51,835 bases of DNA from assembly GCF_003994235.2 (NCBI RefSeq), contig NZ_RYFG02000095.1:1-51835 (forward strand). The letters are read 5' to 3'. The position numbers were made by a program, and so were the translations under genes. The stretch is from Candidatus Methylobacter oryzae (GTDB taxonomy: Bacteria > Pseudomonadota > Gammaproteobacteria > Methylococcales > Methylomonadaceae). This document shows positions 28,601-37,476 of this stretch, in pieces; the first letter of the stretch is position 1, and every line of letters begins with the position of its first letter. A model generated the notes under the pieces. The model saw nothing but the letters and a program-made list of their open reading frames with translations. It was not told the DNA's origin and did no database searches.

Positions 28601-28765
28601 GCAAGGCAAGGTATTTTTGCTGAAGTGATACCTGTCTATGAAAGAAATGCCACAATGTACCGGTTACGCGTCGGAGGCTTTAGAACCAAAGCGGAAGCCA
28701 ACGCCAATACGGCCAGGATCAAACAAACGCTTAATCTGGATTCGGTCTGGGTGAGCGATAACTAG
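25643..28765 (+). CDS. Large acidic-repeat membrane protein with C-terminal SPOR domain
   Basis: A 1040-residue protein that I do not recognise as a named family. Residues 1-730 are very acidic and probably disordered. They carry repeats of the form DE[ILMF]DDFF-x4-FDESDMI-x-DD at 26429, 26582, 26738, 26885, 27011 and 27158 (spaced 51, 52, 49, 42 and 49 codons), and three IDRLLMDAGFDTD-like motifs. A single hydrophobic helix lies at about 735-757, then a short coiled coil, a Pro/Ala/Lys/Glu-rich linker (about 870-960) and a SPOR domain (about 963-1040, KWGVNLAAF to YRLRVGGFRTKAEANA). SPOR domains bind glycan strands stripped of stem peptides at septa. The positive-inside flank (RRVKKAK) suggests a cytoplasmic acidic part and a periplasmic SPOR end. 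The ATG at 25643 is preferred over an upstream TTG. Confidence 0.8.
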   Translation: MTDPIDKKSKEKRDNLDVDLDAMLDEAESSLLPRDEFKDDDDTIDRLLMDAGFDTDDEIMPSKARADVGLHDELDDFLDFDDFGEDFNAQEKPSAAVAELAEPVGSSPDFPLTDSQDEEDAIDRLLMNAQLDADNSDELDELNDFSDFSDFAEPDPMPADETNEPELAADSLSTFTDDAVLTDEIDAVDKSGRGDEDEVEVPAPAMAAVREPTLEAGSVDIDEELDSFSDFSDFVEPDPIPVIDEPEQVAENLSAHDEEELQDEIDDFFSLDGFDESDLIQDDQVKSSIAAEVESEPGQPAAFEPPSNNAGLSDEIDDFLNFDGLDQPDPVQDVLVKSSVPTDTEINPQQSAEFERSIDTNAGLPDEIDDFFSQGGFDESDMILDDVESSIPAKVEADQEQQVESSVNENAAFADELDDFFSPGSFDESDMIQDDDVPVKAEPQAVVEPSFGAEPADEMDDFFNLGGFDESDMIEDDVESPAPAKVEADQEQQAESLGDENAAFADEFDDFFSPGSFDESDMIQDDGVESSNSLPEVAPNQEQQVSVGESSGLQNDENSFDSLFMDSDFNEEDALEQAVDKKDEFGDDTDLSEIDEFFQLDEVSDDFSKETGEADLTGGERSTQDEDDFLLPDFDITADMETSDMGSNPGTKTDDLADAFGDSDFLDEDDVIQAFKPEIPELKPGDDDSVFEAQPKQAADTVSENPENAKNSASASGQGDVKKQLEDAERRVKKAKLFAYIALGFGTVALSAAAGLGVMTYNAKSEVSKLTETVTSLEASLAKNAENNPKEEINAVMDSVVQLNQKVYGFITELKGSPQSLADLLNNKVPDIAAKQDMVSKALDMLQTKVGGEGRMPLLESLVAAPIKTEAVHEPAAPAKIEPAQEHAPSKASEAHPSKEKNAHEVAPTKERAKHEEASAKAEPVPEAAPAKAKTQEEAEPVIPPKAILKKEEPAKINEPTTVGKWGVNLAAFKQEWFAKSKAAEFARQGIFAEVIPVYERNATMYRLRVGGFRTKAEANANTARIKQTLNLDSVWVSDN
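26738..27232 (+). repeat. Tandem coding repeats with a 273-base higher-order duplication
   Basis: Within the acidic protein, the two-unit block starting at 26738 (DEIDDFFSQGGF..., then DELDDFFSPGSF... at 26885) is repeated 273 bases later at 27011 and 27158. The linker ADQEQQ and the phrase ENAAFADE recur in both. The high nucleotide similarity between the blocks suggests a fairly recent in-frame duplication. Confidence 0.75.
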
Positions 28766-28784
28766 CAATTAAGCCTCCTCGTCC

Positions 28785-29681
28785 ATGAGAGAAAAAAAGC
28801 TTGTTGTGGCGGTGTCATCCAGAGCACTATTCAATTTGGATGAGTCGCACACGATATTTGAGACGCAAGGCAAGGAAGCTTTCTGCCGGTATCAAATAGA
28901 ACATGAGGATGAAATTTTAGAACCGGGCTACGGTTTTGTCCTGGTTAAAAAGTTTTTGAGTTTAAATGACGGTTGCACCAACGATCCTTTGGTCGAAATC
29001 ATTCTGTTATCGCAAAATAGTGCCGATACCGGCTTGAGGATTTTCAATTCCATTGCCCATTACCAGTTAAAGATTATACGTGCGGCATTTACCAGCGGCG
29101 TTTCTCCCTATAGTTATATTCCTGCCTTCGGCGCTCATTTGTTTTTATCGACCAATGCCGATGATGTCGCAAAAGCGCTGTGTGCCGGTTTTGCCGCAGC
29201 GACTATTCTTTGCGGTCCTTCGATGGAGCATCATTCCGATCAACTGCGCATCGCTTTCGATGGGGACTCGGTGCTGTTTTCGGATGAGTCGGAACAAATC
29301 TATCAACAGTACGGTCTTGATGCGTTTGCCGAAAATGAGCGCTGCAAAGCTAAGCAACTGTTGCCGGGAGGACCTTTTAAGGATTTTCTAAGCGCTTTGC
29401 ATCATATTCAAATGCAATTCGATCCTGAGTCGTCGCCGATAAGAACGGCCTTGGTCACGGCAAGGTCGGCTCCGGCTCATGAGCGGGTGGTCAGGACTTT
29501 AAGAGCATGGGGTATCCGTATTGATGAGGCTTTCTTTTTGGGTGGCATCGACAAAGGCGCTTTTTTGGAAGCGTTTGGTGCGGATATTTTCTTTGATGAT
29601 CAAAAAGGCCACTGTGAATCCGCCGCCCGGCATGTCGCTGCTGCGCATGTGCCGCATGGCATCGTTAACCGGAACGGTTGA
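28785..29681 (+). CDS. Cytosolic 5'-nucleotidase, NT5C1-type
   Basis: A 298-residue protein matching the bacterial members of the 5'-nucleotidase family related to mammalian cytosolic nucleotidase I, a HAD-like phosphatase of nucleoside monophosphates. Segments include VVAVSSRALFNLDESH, ILLSQNSADTGLRIFNSI, RIAFDGDSVLFSDESE, LLPGGPFKDFLSALHHIQ and FFLGGIDKGAFLEAF...FFDDQ. The catalytic nucleophile aspartate and the partner acidic residues appear to be kept in the DGD and DDQ motifs. It starts 19 bases after the SPOR protein and may share its transcript. It ends 1 base from convergent epmB. Confidence 0.88.
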   Translation: MREKKLVVAVSSRALFNLDESHTIFETQGKEAFCRYQIEHEDEILEPGYGFVLVKKFLSLNDGCTNDPLVEIILLSQNSADTGLRIFNSIAHYQLKIIRAAFTSGVSPYSYIPAFGAHLFLSTNADDVAKALCAGFAAATILCGPSMEHHSDQLRIAFDGDSVLFSDESEQIYQQYGLDAFAENERCKAKQLLPGGPFKDFLSALHHIQMQFDPESSPIRTALVTARSAPAHERVVRTLRAWGIRIDEAFFLGGIDKGAFLEAFGADIFFDDQKGHCESAARHVAAAHVPHGIVNRNG

Positions 29682-29682
29682 T

Positions 29683-30693
29683 CTATAAAACATTCTGTTT
29701 TGAGCGGGCTCCTGCCTGTTCTTTGACCAGTTTCGGTACCATATAGCCGGGTAAGGCGGCTTGAACTTGCCGGATAAGCGCAAGCGCTTCGGTTTCGGAA
29801 ACTTCAAAATGTCCCGTTCCGGCCGCTTTGTCTAATAAATGCAGATAATAAGGAATGATGCCGTGGTTGAACAGTTGTTCGCTCAGTTCGCATAAGGCTT
29901 CTGCATTGTCATTTACATCTTTTAACAGCACGGCCTGATTAAACAAGGTAATCCCTGCGGTTTTTAACGATTTGCAGGAGGCAATCACACGGTCGCTGAT
30001 TTCGTTGGCGTGATTGCAGTGGGTGACGATGACGATTTGCTTAGCGCTTTGGGTCAACGTGCTAATGAATTCATTCGTGATTCGGGCCGGCAGCACAATT
30101 GGCAGTCGGCTGTGTATTCGGATGCGCTTCAAGTGCTTGATACTGTCCAATTGTTGAATAAGCCGGGCTAGTCGCGAATCGCTCAACAACAACGGATCGC
30201 CGCCGCTTAAAATAACTTCCGAGATACTGGCGTCGTTTTGGATATATTGTATGGCGTCGTCTTCATTCTGTTTGCTAAGTTGTAAATCAATATAGGGAAA
30301 ATTGCGCCGGAAACAATACCGGCAATTGATTGCGCAACTGCCGGTGTTAATAAACAAAACGCGGCCTTGGTATTTGTGTAAAACGCCGGTTTGAGCGGCC
30401 GATGCAAGGTCGCCGACCGGGTCGTTGCTGAATCCGGGGTAATCGAGCAGTTCATCGCTAATAGGTAATACCTGGCGTAATAATGGATCGTGCGGATTGC
30501 CTTTTTCGATGCAGGCCGCAAAGCTTAAAGGGACGCGTAAAGGGAATTGTTCAACTGCTGTGATTGATACCGGTAAGTCATTCGGGGACAAGTGCAGGTA
30601 ATGGCAGAGGTCTTCAATGTTGTTAAAGGCTTCGGCAAGTTGCTGTTGCCAGTTTTTATTAAAGTGCTGGGTTTCGGCTTGTGGTTCGGGCAT
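29683..30693 (-). CDS. epmB: EF-P beta-lysylation protein EpmB (lysine 2,3-aminomutase)
   Basis: A 336-residue radical-SAM enzyme that makes (R)-beta-lysine for elongation factor P. The cluster motif is Cys120-x3-Cys124-x2-Cys127 ([12 protein letters not shown]). Other segments are [38 protein letters not shown] and [12 protein letters not shown], ending KLVKEQAG as expected. Its length is typical of EpmB, shorter than anaerobic KamA. It is divergent from efp, with the two starts 81 bases apart, so the aminomutase, its substrate factor and the ligase are together and probably coregulated. Confidence 0.95.
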   Translation of the reverse strand: MPEPQAETQHFNKNWQQQLAEAFNNIEDLCHYLHLSPNDLPVSITAVEQFPLRVPLSFAACIEKGNPHDPLLRQVLPISDELLDYPGFSNDPVGDLASAAQTGVLHKYQGRVLFINTGSCAINCRYCFRRNFPYIDLQLSKQNEDDAIQYIQNDASISEVILSGGDPLLLSDSRLARLIQQLDSIKHLKRIRIHSRLPIVLPARITNEFISTLTQSAKQIVIVTHCNHANEISDRVIASCKSLKTAGITLFNQAVLLKDVNDNAEALCELSEQLFNHGIIPYYLHLLDKAAGTGHFEVSETEALALIRQVQAALPGYMVPKLVKEQAGARSKQNVL

Positions 30694-30774
30694 CAGAGAT
30701 TATTAAAGTTTCTATCGGTTGTTGCCTCTATTATAATGGTTGAGTTTATATTGTTTGTCATATTTGAGGATAAA
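30694..30774. promoter_or_regulatory. Divergent promoter region of epmB and efp
   Basis: TATAAT at 30732-30737 is a good -10 for efp, with no clear -35. TGAGGA at 30765-30770 is the efp Shine-Dalgarno. An epmB promoter must lie in the same 81 bases. Confidence 0.5.
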
Positions 30775-31344
30775 ATGGCTGTCTATAGCACTAATGAATT
30801 TAAAGCTGGGTTGAAGATCATGTTGGATAACGACCCTTGTGCAATTATTGAAAATGAGTTTGTTAAACCTGGAAAGGGTCAGGCTTTCAACCGGGTGAAA
30901 ATAAGAAACTTGAAAACCGGCCGGGTTATTGAAAGAACTTTTAAGTCGGGCGAATCTCTTGAAGGCGCGGATGTTATCGACGTCGAGATGCAATATCTTT
31001 ATAACGACGGCCAATTCAGGCATTTTATGGTGCCGGATACTTTTGAACAGTATCAGGCAGATGAAAAGATTGTCGGCGATGCCGGCAAATGGCTTAAAGA
31101 TCAGGATTCCTGCACGGTAACTTTATGGAATGATGCGCCTTTGGCGATTTCTCCTGCCAATTTCGTTGAGTTGACAATTGTTGAAACGGATCCTGGCGTA
31201 CGCGGCGATACTTCGGGCGGCGGCGGTAAACCGGCTACTTTGGATACCGGCGCAGTAGTCAGGGTGCCTTTATTTGTACAGCAAGGTGAAATGATTAAGG
31301 TCGACACCCGAACCGGCGAATACGTTTCCCGCGTAAAAGAATAG
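30775..31344 (+). CDS. efp: Elongation factor P
   Basis: A 189-residue three-domain beta-barrel protein that relieves ribosome stalling at proline runs. The modified lysine is Lys34 in [10 protein letters not shown], and the neighbouring epmA and epmB genes predict beta-lysylation. Domain III reads [30 protein letters not shown]. An in-frame extension reaches back to 30592, but the TGAGGA ribosome-binding site and family length fix the start at the ATG at 30775. Its stop overlaps the epmA start by one base. Confidence 0.97.
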   Translation: MAVYSTNEFKAGLKIMLDNDPCAIIENEFVKPGKGQAFNRVKIRNLKTGRVIERTFKSGESLEGADVIDVEMQYLYNDGQFRHFMVPDTFEQYQADEKIVGDAGKWLKDQDSCTVTLWNDAPLAISPANFVELTIVETDPGVRGDTSGGGGKPATLDTGAVVRVPLFVQQGEMIKVDTRTGEYVSRVKE

Positions 31345-32321
31345 TGCTACAGGACTGGCAACCGACGTGCTCGCTGGAGCTGATGCGTTTAAGAGCGCGG
31401 ATGCTGGCCGATATACGCCGGTTTTTTGCCGACAGGTCGGTATTGGAAGTAGAAACGCCGCTGCTTAGCCATAGTGTCGGAACGGATCCGCAGTTGGCAT
31501 TTTTTACCACGGAGTATTGTTTGCCGCCAAAACGGCAAACATTGTTCTTGCAAACATCGCCCGAGTTTGCAATGAAACGGCTGCTGGCAGCAGGCAGCGG
31601 ATCTATCTACCAGATAGGTAAAGCATTCAGGAACGGCGAGGCAGGGCGTTTTCATAATCCTGAGTTTACGATGCTTGAATGGTACCGGGTCGGTTTTAAT
31701 TTGTCTCAGTTAATGGATGAAATTGCCGATTTGGTTGCAATGCTGTTCAGTGACCGGCAGTTAGCGGAAACGAAAAGAGTCGGTTATCGGGAATTATTTG
31801 TTTCGCTTACCGGCTTGGACCCCTTGGAGTTTTTTTATCAAGATTATTGCGCCTTTGTTGAAGGATGTGGATTATCCGAAGCGGTGGGTATTTGCGGACA
31901 CGACCATGCTACGTGGCTGGATTTTATATTTAGCCATAAAGTCCAGCCACATTTGGGGGGCAATACTGCGTATATGGTTTATGGGTATCCGGCTTGCCAG
32001 TCATCGTTGGCGAGAATCAACAAAGATAATGCACAGGTTGTTGAGCGTGTTGAATTATTTATTAATGGTATTGAGCTAGGCAATGGCTACTACGAATTAA
32101 CCGATGCGGAAGAACAAAACAATCGCTTTGATAAAGAACTGACTGTCAGGCAACAACAAAATCTGCCGGTTTCCATTAAGGACGAACATCTTATTTCAGC
32201 TTTGAAATCGGGATTGCCTGAATGCTCAGGTATGGCCATAGGCTTGGATCGTTTATTGATGCTGTTATCGAAAAGCGCGTCTATTGAAGATGTGCTTAAT
32301 TTTCCTATTCACAGGGCTTAA
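31344..32321 (+). CDS. epmA: EF-P--lysine ligase EpmA (GenX/PoxA)
   Basis: A 325-residue class II lysyl-tRNA-synthetase paralogue that attaches beta-lysine to EF-P. It lacks the anticodon-binding domain, so it is much shorter than LysRS. Class II motifs are present: motif 2 (QIGKAFRNGEAGRFHNPEFTMLEWYR) and motif 3 (GMAIGLDRLLML). The GTG start overlaps the efp stop (TAGTG), giving tight coupling. Together with epmB on the other strand it forms a compact lysylation module; a hydroxylase (EpmC) is not in the window. Confidence 0.96.
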   Translation: MLQDWQPTCSLELMRLRARMLADIRRFFADRSVLEVETPLLSHSVGTDPQLAFFTTEYCLPPKRQTLFLQTSPEFAMKRLLAAGSGSIYQIGKAFRNGEAGRFHNPEFTMLEWYRVGFNLSQLMDEIADLVAMLFSDRQLAETKRVGYRELFVSLTGLDPLEFFYQDYCAFVEGCGLSEAVGICGHDHATWLDFIFSHKVQPHLGGNTAYMVYGYPACQSSLARINKDNAQVVERVELFINGIELGNGYYELTDAEEQNNRFDKELTVRQQQNLPVSIKDEHLISALKSGLPECSGMAIGLDRLLMLLSKSASIEDVLNFPIHRA

Positions 32322-32341
32322 GCTTCTTTAAATATTTACTG

Positions 32342-32350
32342 TGATATAAT
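32342..32350 (+). promoter_or_regulatory. Extended -10 promoter upstream of bamA
   Basis: TGATATAAT fits an extended -10 (TGnTATAAT), 50 bases ahead of the bamA ATG. No clear -35 is seen. It would let bamA-skp-fabZ-lpxA-rnhB be transcribed apart from epmA. Confidence 0.55.
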
Positions 32351-32399
32351 CCGCCGGATTTTTTACATTGGGCAACGCCGTTTTATTTTAGACTTCTAC

Positions 32400-34793
32400 A
32401 TGAAATTAAATACTCTTTCTCGCTTGCTATTGTTAGCTCTATTGGTTTCCCAGACTGCCAAAGGCGATGAAGAATTTATTGTAGAGGACATTCAAGTCAA
32501 AGGCCTGCAGCGTATCTCGGTAGGTACCGTTTATAACTACCTTCCCGTCAATGTTGGCGAAAGATTTTCCTTGGATAATGTCGGTCCGGCAATTAAGGCG
32601 CTCTTCAAAACCGGCTTTTTCAAGGATATTTCTTTAGAAAGAGAAGGCTCAACATTGGTCGTTAACGTCGTAGAGCGGCCTTCTATTGCAAAAATCATTT
32701 TTGAAGGTAATAAAGATTTAAGTAAAGACGACTTAACTAAGGCCTTAAAGAAAATCGGTTTAGCTGAAGGCAAGGTGTTCGACCAACAGGTGTTGGATAA
32801 AGTTGAACAGGAATTAAGCCGCCAATATTTCAGCCACGGCAAATACGGCTTAAAGATTACCACCGAAGTATCCAATCTTACCCGCAACCGGGTCGGTATT
32901 CATATCAAGATTTCCGAGGGCAGGGTAGCCAAAATCAAGCAGATCAATATTGTCGGCAATAGCGTTTTTGATGATGAGACATTGTTGCGTAATCTTGAAT
33001 TAAGCACCTCTAACCTGTTGTCGTTTTATACCAAGAACGATCAGTATTCCAAACAGAAGTTGCAGGCAGACTTGGAAACCTTGCGCTCCTATTATTTGGA
33101 CCGTGGTTATATTAACTTTAATATTGAATCCACGCAGGTTGCTATCACCCCGGACAAAAAAGATATTTATGTAACCATCAATGTTAAAGAAGGCGATATT
33201 TATAAACTGGAAAAAGTCAAGCTAGCCGGTAATCTGGTAGTCGATCCTCCAGAGCTTATTAAATTGGTAAAAGTCGGTCCGGGGGAAACTTTTTCCAGAA
33301 AGAACGCAACCGAAACATCTAAAGCGCTTTCCGACCGTTTAGGGGATGACGGCTATGCTTTTGCCAACGTCAACATGGTGCCGGAAATCAACGAAGCACA
33401 AAAAACGGTCGATATGACTTTCTTTGTCGATCCTGGAAAACGCGTTTACGTCAGGCGCATCAACATGAAAGGCAACAGCAAGACCCGCGACGAGGTATTG
33501 CGCCGTGAAATGCGGCAAATGGAGTCCAGTTGGGCTTCCAGTTCGAAAATCGAACGCTCGAAAACGCGTCTTGAGCGCTTAGGCTACTTCGAAGAGGTCA
33601 ATGTTGAAACGCCGCCGGTTCAAGGCACTGCCGACCAGATTGATGTTAATTATACGGTAATCGAAAAGCCGTCCGGTAACTTGTCAGCCGGTATAGGCTT
33701 TTCTCAAACTCAAGGGATAGTATTGAACGCCAATATTGCCCAGGATAACGTTTTCGGGTCCGGTAAACGGGTGAATGTTGCTTTTAACAACAGTACTTAT
33801 ATAACAAGTTATCAGTTTGGTTTTTACAATCCCTATTTCACCGTGGACGGTGTGAGCCAAGGTTATAATTTGGGCTATACGAAGCGAAATGCAGGGGCCG
33901 TAAACATTGCCAATTATTCAACGAATGTGGCTAATGCAGGAGTCAATTTCGGCATACCGTTGAATGAGTTCGACAGTTTACGCTTTGATTTCGATTTAAA
34001 ACATACTGCGCTGAGTACTACCGCTTATTCATCTAATCAAATTTGCGATTTTATTAACGGCAATAATGGCATGGATGCTTGTTCGAATATTAGCAACGGC
34101 TATGCTCCTCCAGGAACAGTTCCCAATAGTCGGCCGATAGTTAAAGCTATAGGCGATTCATTTCTAACATTCGCACCGGCAATTGGTTGGACTCATGATA
34201 CGCTTAACAGGGCAATTTTTCCGAATAAGGGCGGACAGCAGCGTTTTTCCGCTTTGGCGACAGTCCCTGGCAGTGATCTTGAGTATTATAAGATCGGTTA
34301 TAAACATCAGCTTTACTTTCCGTTGGCTAAGGATTTTACTTTTAGAGTGCAAGCCGAAGCCGGCTACGGCAACGGTTATGGAAAAACGGACAGTTTACCT
34401 TTCTTTGAAAATTATTTCGGCGGCGGCACAGGATCGATACGCGGTTTCAAAAATAACACAGTAGGACCTAGAGATTCGAATGGTTACCCATTTGGCGGTT
34501 CTAGTAAGATCATCGGCAATGCCGAGCTGTTTTTTCCTGTGCCTTTTATGCCGGAGACCAAGTCAGTCAGGTTAGGAACCTTTTTAGATGCAGGTTCTAT
34601 TAGCAACGGTTTTAAAACGAACAATTTGAAATATTCTGTCGGGGTTTCAGGCGAATGGTTATCGCCGTTCGGGGCTTTATCAGTCAGTGCCGCCTTACCG
34701 TTGAATGCCAAATCTACTACAACGGCGGCTGACGGCACTGTTACAGGGGATCAAAAACAGATGTTCCAATTCAACTTCGGCCAGAATTTCTAG
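32400..34793 (+). CDS. bamA: Outer membrane protein assembly factor BamA
   Basis: A 797-residue Omp85 protein that inserts beta-barrels into the outer membrane. It has a signal peptide (cleavage near residue 22, before GDEEFIVEDIQV), five POTRA domains (about 25-420) and a 16-strand barrel. The conserved GSIRGFKNNTVGPRD loop motif is present, and the last residue is Phe (NFGQNF), the expected terminal signal. Upstream, the usual rseP is absent; an extended -10 at 32342 supports its own promoter. It is the first gene of the envelope cluster. Confidence 0.97.
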   Translation: MKLNTLSRLLLLALLVSQTAKGDEEFIVEDIQVKGLQRISVGTVYNYLPVNVGERFSLDNVGPAIKALFKTGFFKDISLEREGSTLVVNVVERPSIAKIIFEGNKDLSKDDLTKALKKIGLAEGKVFDQQVLDKVEQELSRQYFSHGKYGLKITTEVSNLTRNRVGIHIKISEGRVAKIKQINIVGNSVFDDETLLRNLELSTSNLLSFYTKNDQYSKQKLQADLETLRSYYLDRGYINFNIESTQVAITPDKKDIYVTINVKEGDIYKLEKVKLAGNLVVDPPELIKLVKVGPGETFSRKNATETSKALSDRLGDDGYAFANVNMVPEINEAQKTVDMTFFVDPGKRVYVRRINMKGNSKTRDEVLRREMRQMESSWASSSKIERSKTRLERLGYFEEVNVETPPVQGTADQIDVNYTVIEKPSGNLSAGIGFSQTQGIVLNANIAQDNVFGSGKRVNVAFNNSTYITSYQFGFYNPYFTVDGVSQGYNLGYTKRNAGAVNIANYSTNVANAGVNFGIPLNEFDSLRFDFDLKHTALSTTAYSSNQICDFINGNNGMDACSNISNGYAPPGTVPNSRPIVKAIGDSFLTFAPAIGWTHDTLNRAIFPNKGGQQRFSALATVPGSDLEYYKIGYKHQLYFPLAKDFTFRVQAEAGYGNGYGKTDSLPFFENYFGGGTGSIRGFKNNTVGPRDSNGYPFGGSSKIIGNAELFFPVPFMPETKSVRLGTFLDAGSISNGFKTNNLKYSVGVSGEWLSPFGALSVSAALPLNAKSTTTAADGTVTGDQKQMFQFNFGQNF

Positions 34794-34850
34794 TAGAAGT
34801 TGTTTTTGTTTAACAAGCTTATATCCCCTATAATTTGCTTCAGTGAAATA

Positions 34851-34906
34851 TATACCCTGAGGGCATAAGTTTCGTTTGAGCGGACAAGCCGCTCAACTCA
34901 GCTTTA
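34851..34906 (+). repeat. 56-bp dispersed repeat, copy 2 (between bamA and skp)
   Basis: Matches 2052-2107 at 53 of 56 positions. It carries the palindrome CCCTGAGGG (34855-34863) and the stem TTGAGCGG/CCGCTCAA, in the leader of skp. Two copies 33 kb apart, one coding, one not, indicate a dispersed family. Confidence 0.9.
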
Positions 34907-34946
34907 ATCACTATTTATTTTAATTTCATCAGAGATCTGTTTAACA

Positions 34947-35447
34947 ATGAAAACCAAGATTGCTTTATTTTTAGGATTGTTGCTTGCATCCAATGTGAGC
35001 TATGCTGATTTAAAAATTGGCTTTGTCAATATACCAGCCGTTCTTGAAAAAGCACCCCAGGCAGAAAAAGCCAAAAAACGTTTGGAGCAAGAATTTTCGC
35101 CGCGTGATAAGCAGTTAGTTGCCCAGCAAAAAGAAATCCAAAGCATGGACGAAAGAATGGCTAAAGATGCGGCAGTGATGGGGGAATCTGCGCGAGTTAA
35201 CTTGGAAAAAGATATTTTAAATAAAAAGCGCGATGCAAAAAGAGCTCAGCAAGAGTTCAGTGAAGATTTCAATGCCCGTCGTAATGAGGAATTAGGTAAA
35301 TTACAACGTCGTATTGTTGAAGCTATCCGGGAAATAGCCAAAGATCAAAATTTTGATTTATTACTGACTGACGGCGTTATTTACGCCAGCGAACAAATTG
35401 ACGTAACTGCTCAAGTTCAACAAAAGTTGTCATCTATGCCGGAATAA
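34947..35447 (+). CDS. skp: Periplasmic chaperone Skp (OmpH)
   Basis: A 166-residue protein that holds unfolded outer-membrane proteins on their way to BamA. It has a signal peptide (first 20 residues, ending NVSYA), the N-terminal body segment LKIGFVNIPAVLEKAPQAEK, and a long helical arm rich in Lys, Glu, Gln and Asp (about residues 50-115). The C-terminal body strand reads ILLTDGVIYASEQIDVT with small variations. Order bamA-skp is standard. The gap to bamA is filled by the 56-bp repeat; lpxD, expected after skp, is missing. Confidence 0.93.
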   Translation: MKTKIALFLGLLLASNVSYADLKIGFVNIPAVLEKAPQAEKAKKRLEQEFSPRDKQLVAQQKEIQSMDERMAKDAAVMGESARVNLEKDILNKKRDAKRAQQEFSEDFNARRNEELGKLQRRIVEAIREIAKDQNFDLLLTDGVIYASEQIDVTAQVQQKLSSMPE

Positions 35448-35508
35448 TCCCGACCGATTTTTTATTTAATCGCATAGCCATCAACTTTTAAGAGCAGCAG
35501 ACTCAAAC

Positions 35509-35952
35509 ATGTCCATTACACTAGATATTTTACAAATACAACAATTCTTGCCGCATCGTTACCCTTTTTTATTGGTGGATAAGGTTATCGAATGTGAGCC
35601 CGGTGTTAGATTATTGGGCGTGAAAAACGTGACATATAATGAACCGTTTTTCCAAGGACATTTTCCGCAAAAACCTATTATGCCGGGTGTGCTGATTTTG
35701 GAAGCTTTGGCTCAAACTACCGGGCTGCTGGCATCCGAAACTGCTGGAGATGAACTGGCGGGAATGATTTACTACTTGGCTGGTATCGATAAGGCCAAGT
35801 TTAAAAGACCTGTCGTACCGGGCGATCAATTGATGTTGGAATCAAAATTCGTGAAAAGCAAACGTAATATCTGGGCATTTGAATGTTGTGCAGAAGTTGA
35901 TGGTGAGTTTGTTGCAAGTGCCGAAATCCGATGTGCAGCGGTAGTAAACTAG
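35509..35952 (+). CDS. fabZ: 3-hydroxyacyl-ACP dehydratase FabZ
   Basis: A 147-residue hot-dog enzyme that dehydrates hydroxyacyl-ACP in fatty acid synthesis. The active-site His and Glu are in [20 protein letters not shown], and [11 protein letters not shown] starts the fold. Length is normal. It is coupled to lpxA: the lpxA reading frame starts within or directly after its end, letting the cell balance acyl-ACP between membrane lipid and lipid A. Confidence 0.97.
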   Translation: MSITLDILQIQQFLPHRYPFLLVDKVIECEPGVRLLGVKNVTYNEPFFQGHFPQKPIMPGVLILEALAQTTGLLASETAGDELAGMIYYLAGIDKAKFKRPVVPGDQLMLESKFVKSKRNIWAFECCAEVDGEFVASAEIRCAAVVN

Positions 35953-36725
35953 TTTTGATCGATCCAACAGCAATAGTTGATAGCAAGGCAGAGCTGGCCG
36001 ATGACGTTTCGGTTGGTCCTTTTTCCGTGATCGGGCCCGATGTAAAAATCGATTCCGGCACTGTGATAGGTTCCCATGTTGTTATTAAAGGGCCTACTAC
36101 AATCGGGAAAGATAATCGCATCTATCAATTCTCATCGATTGGCGAAGATCCCCAAGATAAAAAGTATGCGGCAGAAATAACCCGGCTGGAAATCGGCGAT
36201 AGAAATACGATACGCGAGTATACTTCCATGCATCGGGGAACAAAGCAGGATCGCAGTGTCACCAAGATAGGCAACGATAACCTGTTCATGGCATATACCC
36301 ATGTGGCGCATGATTGCATTATCGGCAATCATGTGATCATGGCTAACGGGGCCTCATTGGCCGGGCATGTGCATTTACATAGTCATGCGATCCTAGGCGG
36401 ATTTACGTTGGTGCATCAATTTACCCAAATCGGCCAGTACAGCTTTGCCGCGATGGGCAGTGCGATTACTCAAGACATTCCGCCTTTTGTTATGGTCGGC
36501 GGTAAACCTACTAGGCCTCACGGCATCAACTCCGTTGGCATGGAGCGTAACGGCATTTCTGCTGAAGACATCAGATTAATCAGGAAAGCCTACAAGATCA
36601 TTTACAAGACTAACCTGCGTTTGGAAGATGCTATTGATCAGATGGAAGATTTAGCTGGTGAAAGTAAAGAATTGTCGGATATGGTAAATTTTTTGCGTAA
36701 TGTAAGTCGTGGCATATTACGTTAA
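35931..36725 (+). CDS. lpxA: UDP-N-acetylglucosamine acyltransferase LpxA
   Basis: Catalyses the first step of lipid A synthesis. The 264-residue frame shows the left-handed beta-helix hexapeptide pattern (for example [20 protein letters not shown]) and the catalytic histidine region [16 protein letters not shown]. The C-terminal helical bundle follows residue 200. The ATG at 35931 overlaps fabZ by 22 bases. E. coli LpxA begins close to MIDKSAFVHPTAIVE, so a TTG at 35955 (3 bases after the fabZ stop, giving MIDPTAIVD) may be the real start. LpxB, usually next, is not here. Confidence 0.94.
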   Translation: MCSGSKLVLIDPTAIVDSKAELADDVSVGPFSVIGPDVKIDSGTVIGSHVVIKGPTTIGKDNRIYQFSSIGEDPQDKKYAAEITRLEIGDRNTIREYTSMHRGTKQDRSVTKIGNDNLFMAYTHVAHDCIIGNHVIMANGASLAGHVHLHSHAILGGFTLVHQFTQIGQYSFAAMGSAITQDIPPFVMVGGKPTRPHGINSVGMERNGISAEDIRLIRKAYKIIYKTNLRLEDAIDQMEDLAGESKELSDMVNFLRNVSRGILR

Positions 36726-36758
36726 GCGCTGTTAGTGCTAGCTTAAGTTGTTACAGGA

Positions 36759-37373
36759 ATGTCAGTGATCATGAATGATAAATCTTCAATAAAAATTCCC
36801 CAAGGTTTAACGGTTGCCGGCGTTGACGAAGCCGGCCGTGGTCCGCTTGCAGGTCCTGTGTTTGCTGCTGCTGTTATATTAGATCCTATGCGGCCGATAG
36901 CCGGATTGGCCGATTCCAAAGTTCTTAGCGAAAGCAAACGGGATAGTCTTTATCCTATCATCAAGGAAAACGCCTTGAGCTGGTCTATTGCCCAAGCCAG
37001 TGTTGCAGAAATTGATGAACTTAACATTCTTCACGCAACGCTATTGGCCATGCAAAGAGCGGTAGAGGGCTTGCATATCCAGCCTGACGAGGTTTTAGTG
37101 GATGGCAACCGGCTTCCTAAACTGTCGATGTCAGCTCAGGCAATCGTTAAAGGAGACAGTAAAGTACAGGCGATCAGTGCGGCTTCAATATTGGCTAAAG
37201 TCGAACGGGATAAGCTGATGGTTGATTATCATCGGCACTATCCTGAGTTTTCGTTTCATGTGCATAAGGGTTATGGCACCAGGCAACATCTGGCCGAAAT
37301 CGAGCGGTTCGGTTTTTTGGACGTGCATAGAAAAACATTCAATCCGGTGAAAACCATGCTGATGCAGCAGTGA
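36759..37373 (+). CDS. rnhB: Ribonuclease HII
   Basis: Cleaves RNA in RNA-DNA hybrids and removes single ribonucleotides. The 204-residue chain has the catalytic motif [23 protein letters not shown] and the [15 protein letters not shown] region. Two ATGs are possible, 36759 and 36771; AGGA at 36754 is close to the first. It ends the envelope cluster, as in many gammaproteobacteria where lpxB precedes it; lpxB is missing. Confidence 0.95.
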   Translation: MSVIMNDKSSIKIPQGLTVAGVDEAGRGPLAGPVFAAAVILDPMRPIAGLADSKVLSESKRDSLYPIIKENALSWSIAQASVAEIDELNILHATLLAMQRAVEGLHIQPDEVLVDGNRLPKLSMSAQAIVKGDSKVQAISAASILAKVERDKLMVDYHRHYPEFSFHVHKGYGTRQHLAEIERFGFLDVHRKTFNPVKTMLMQQ

Positions 37374-37386
37374 AAATATTAATCTT

Positions 37387-37469
37387 GTCCACGAAAAGCA
37401 CGAGATTAGCTATTCCTGCTTTGGTACGGTCTACGGTTGAGTTTTTTGAAAATTTTCGTTTTCGTGGAC
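37387..37469. terminator. Inverted repeat between convergent rnhB and srkA
   Basis: GTCCACGAAAA (37387-37397) and TTTTCGTGGAC (37459-37469) are perfect 11-base inverted repeats with a 61-base interior. Probably a shared terminator or a dispersed hairpin; its wording resembles the repeat at 4895-4951. Confidence 0.45.
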
Positions 37470-37476
37470 GAAATGA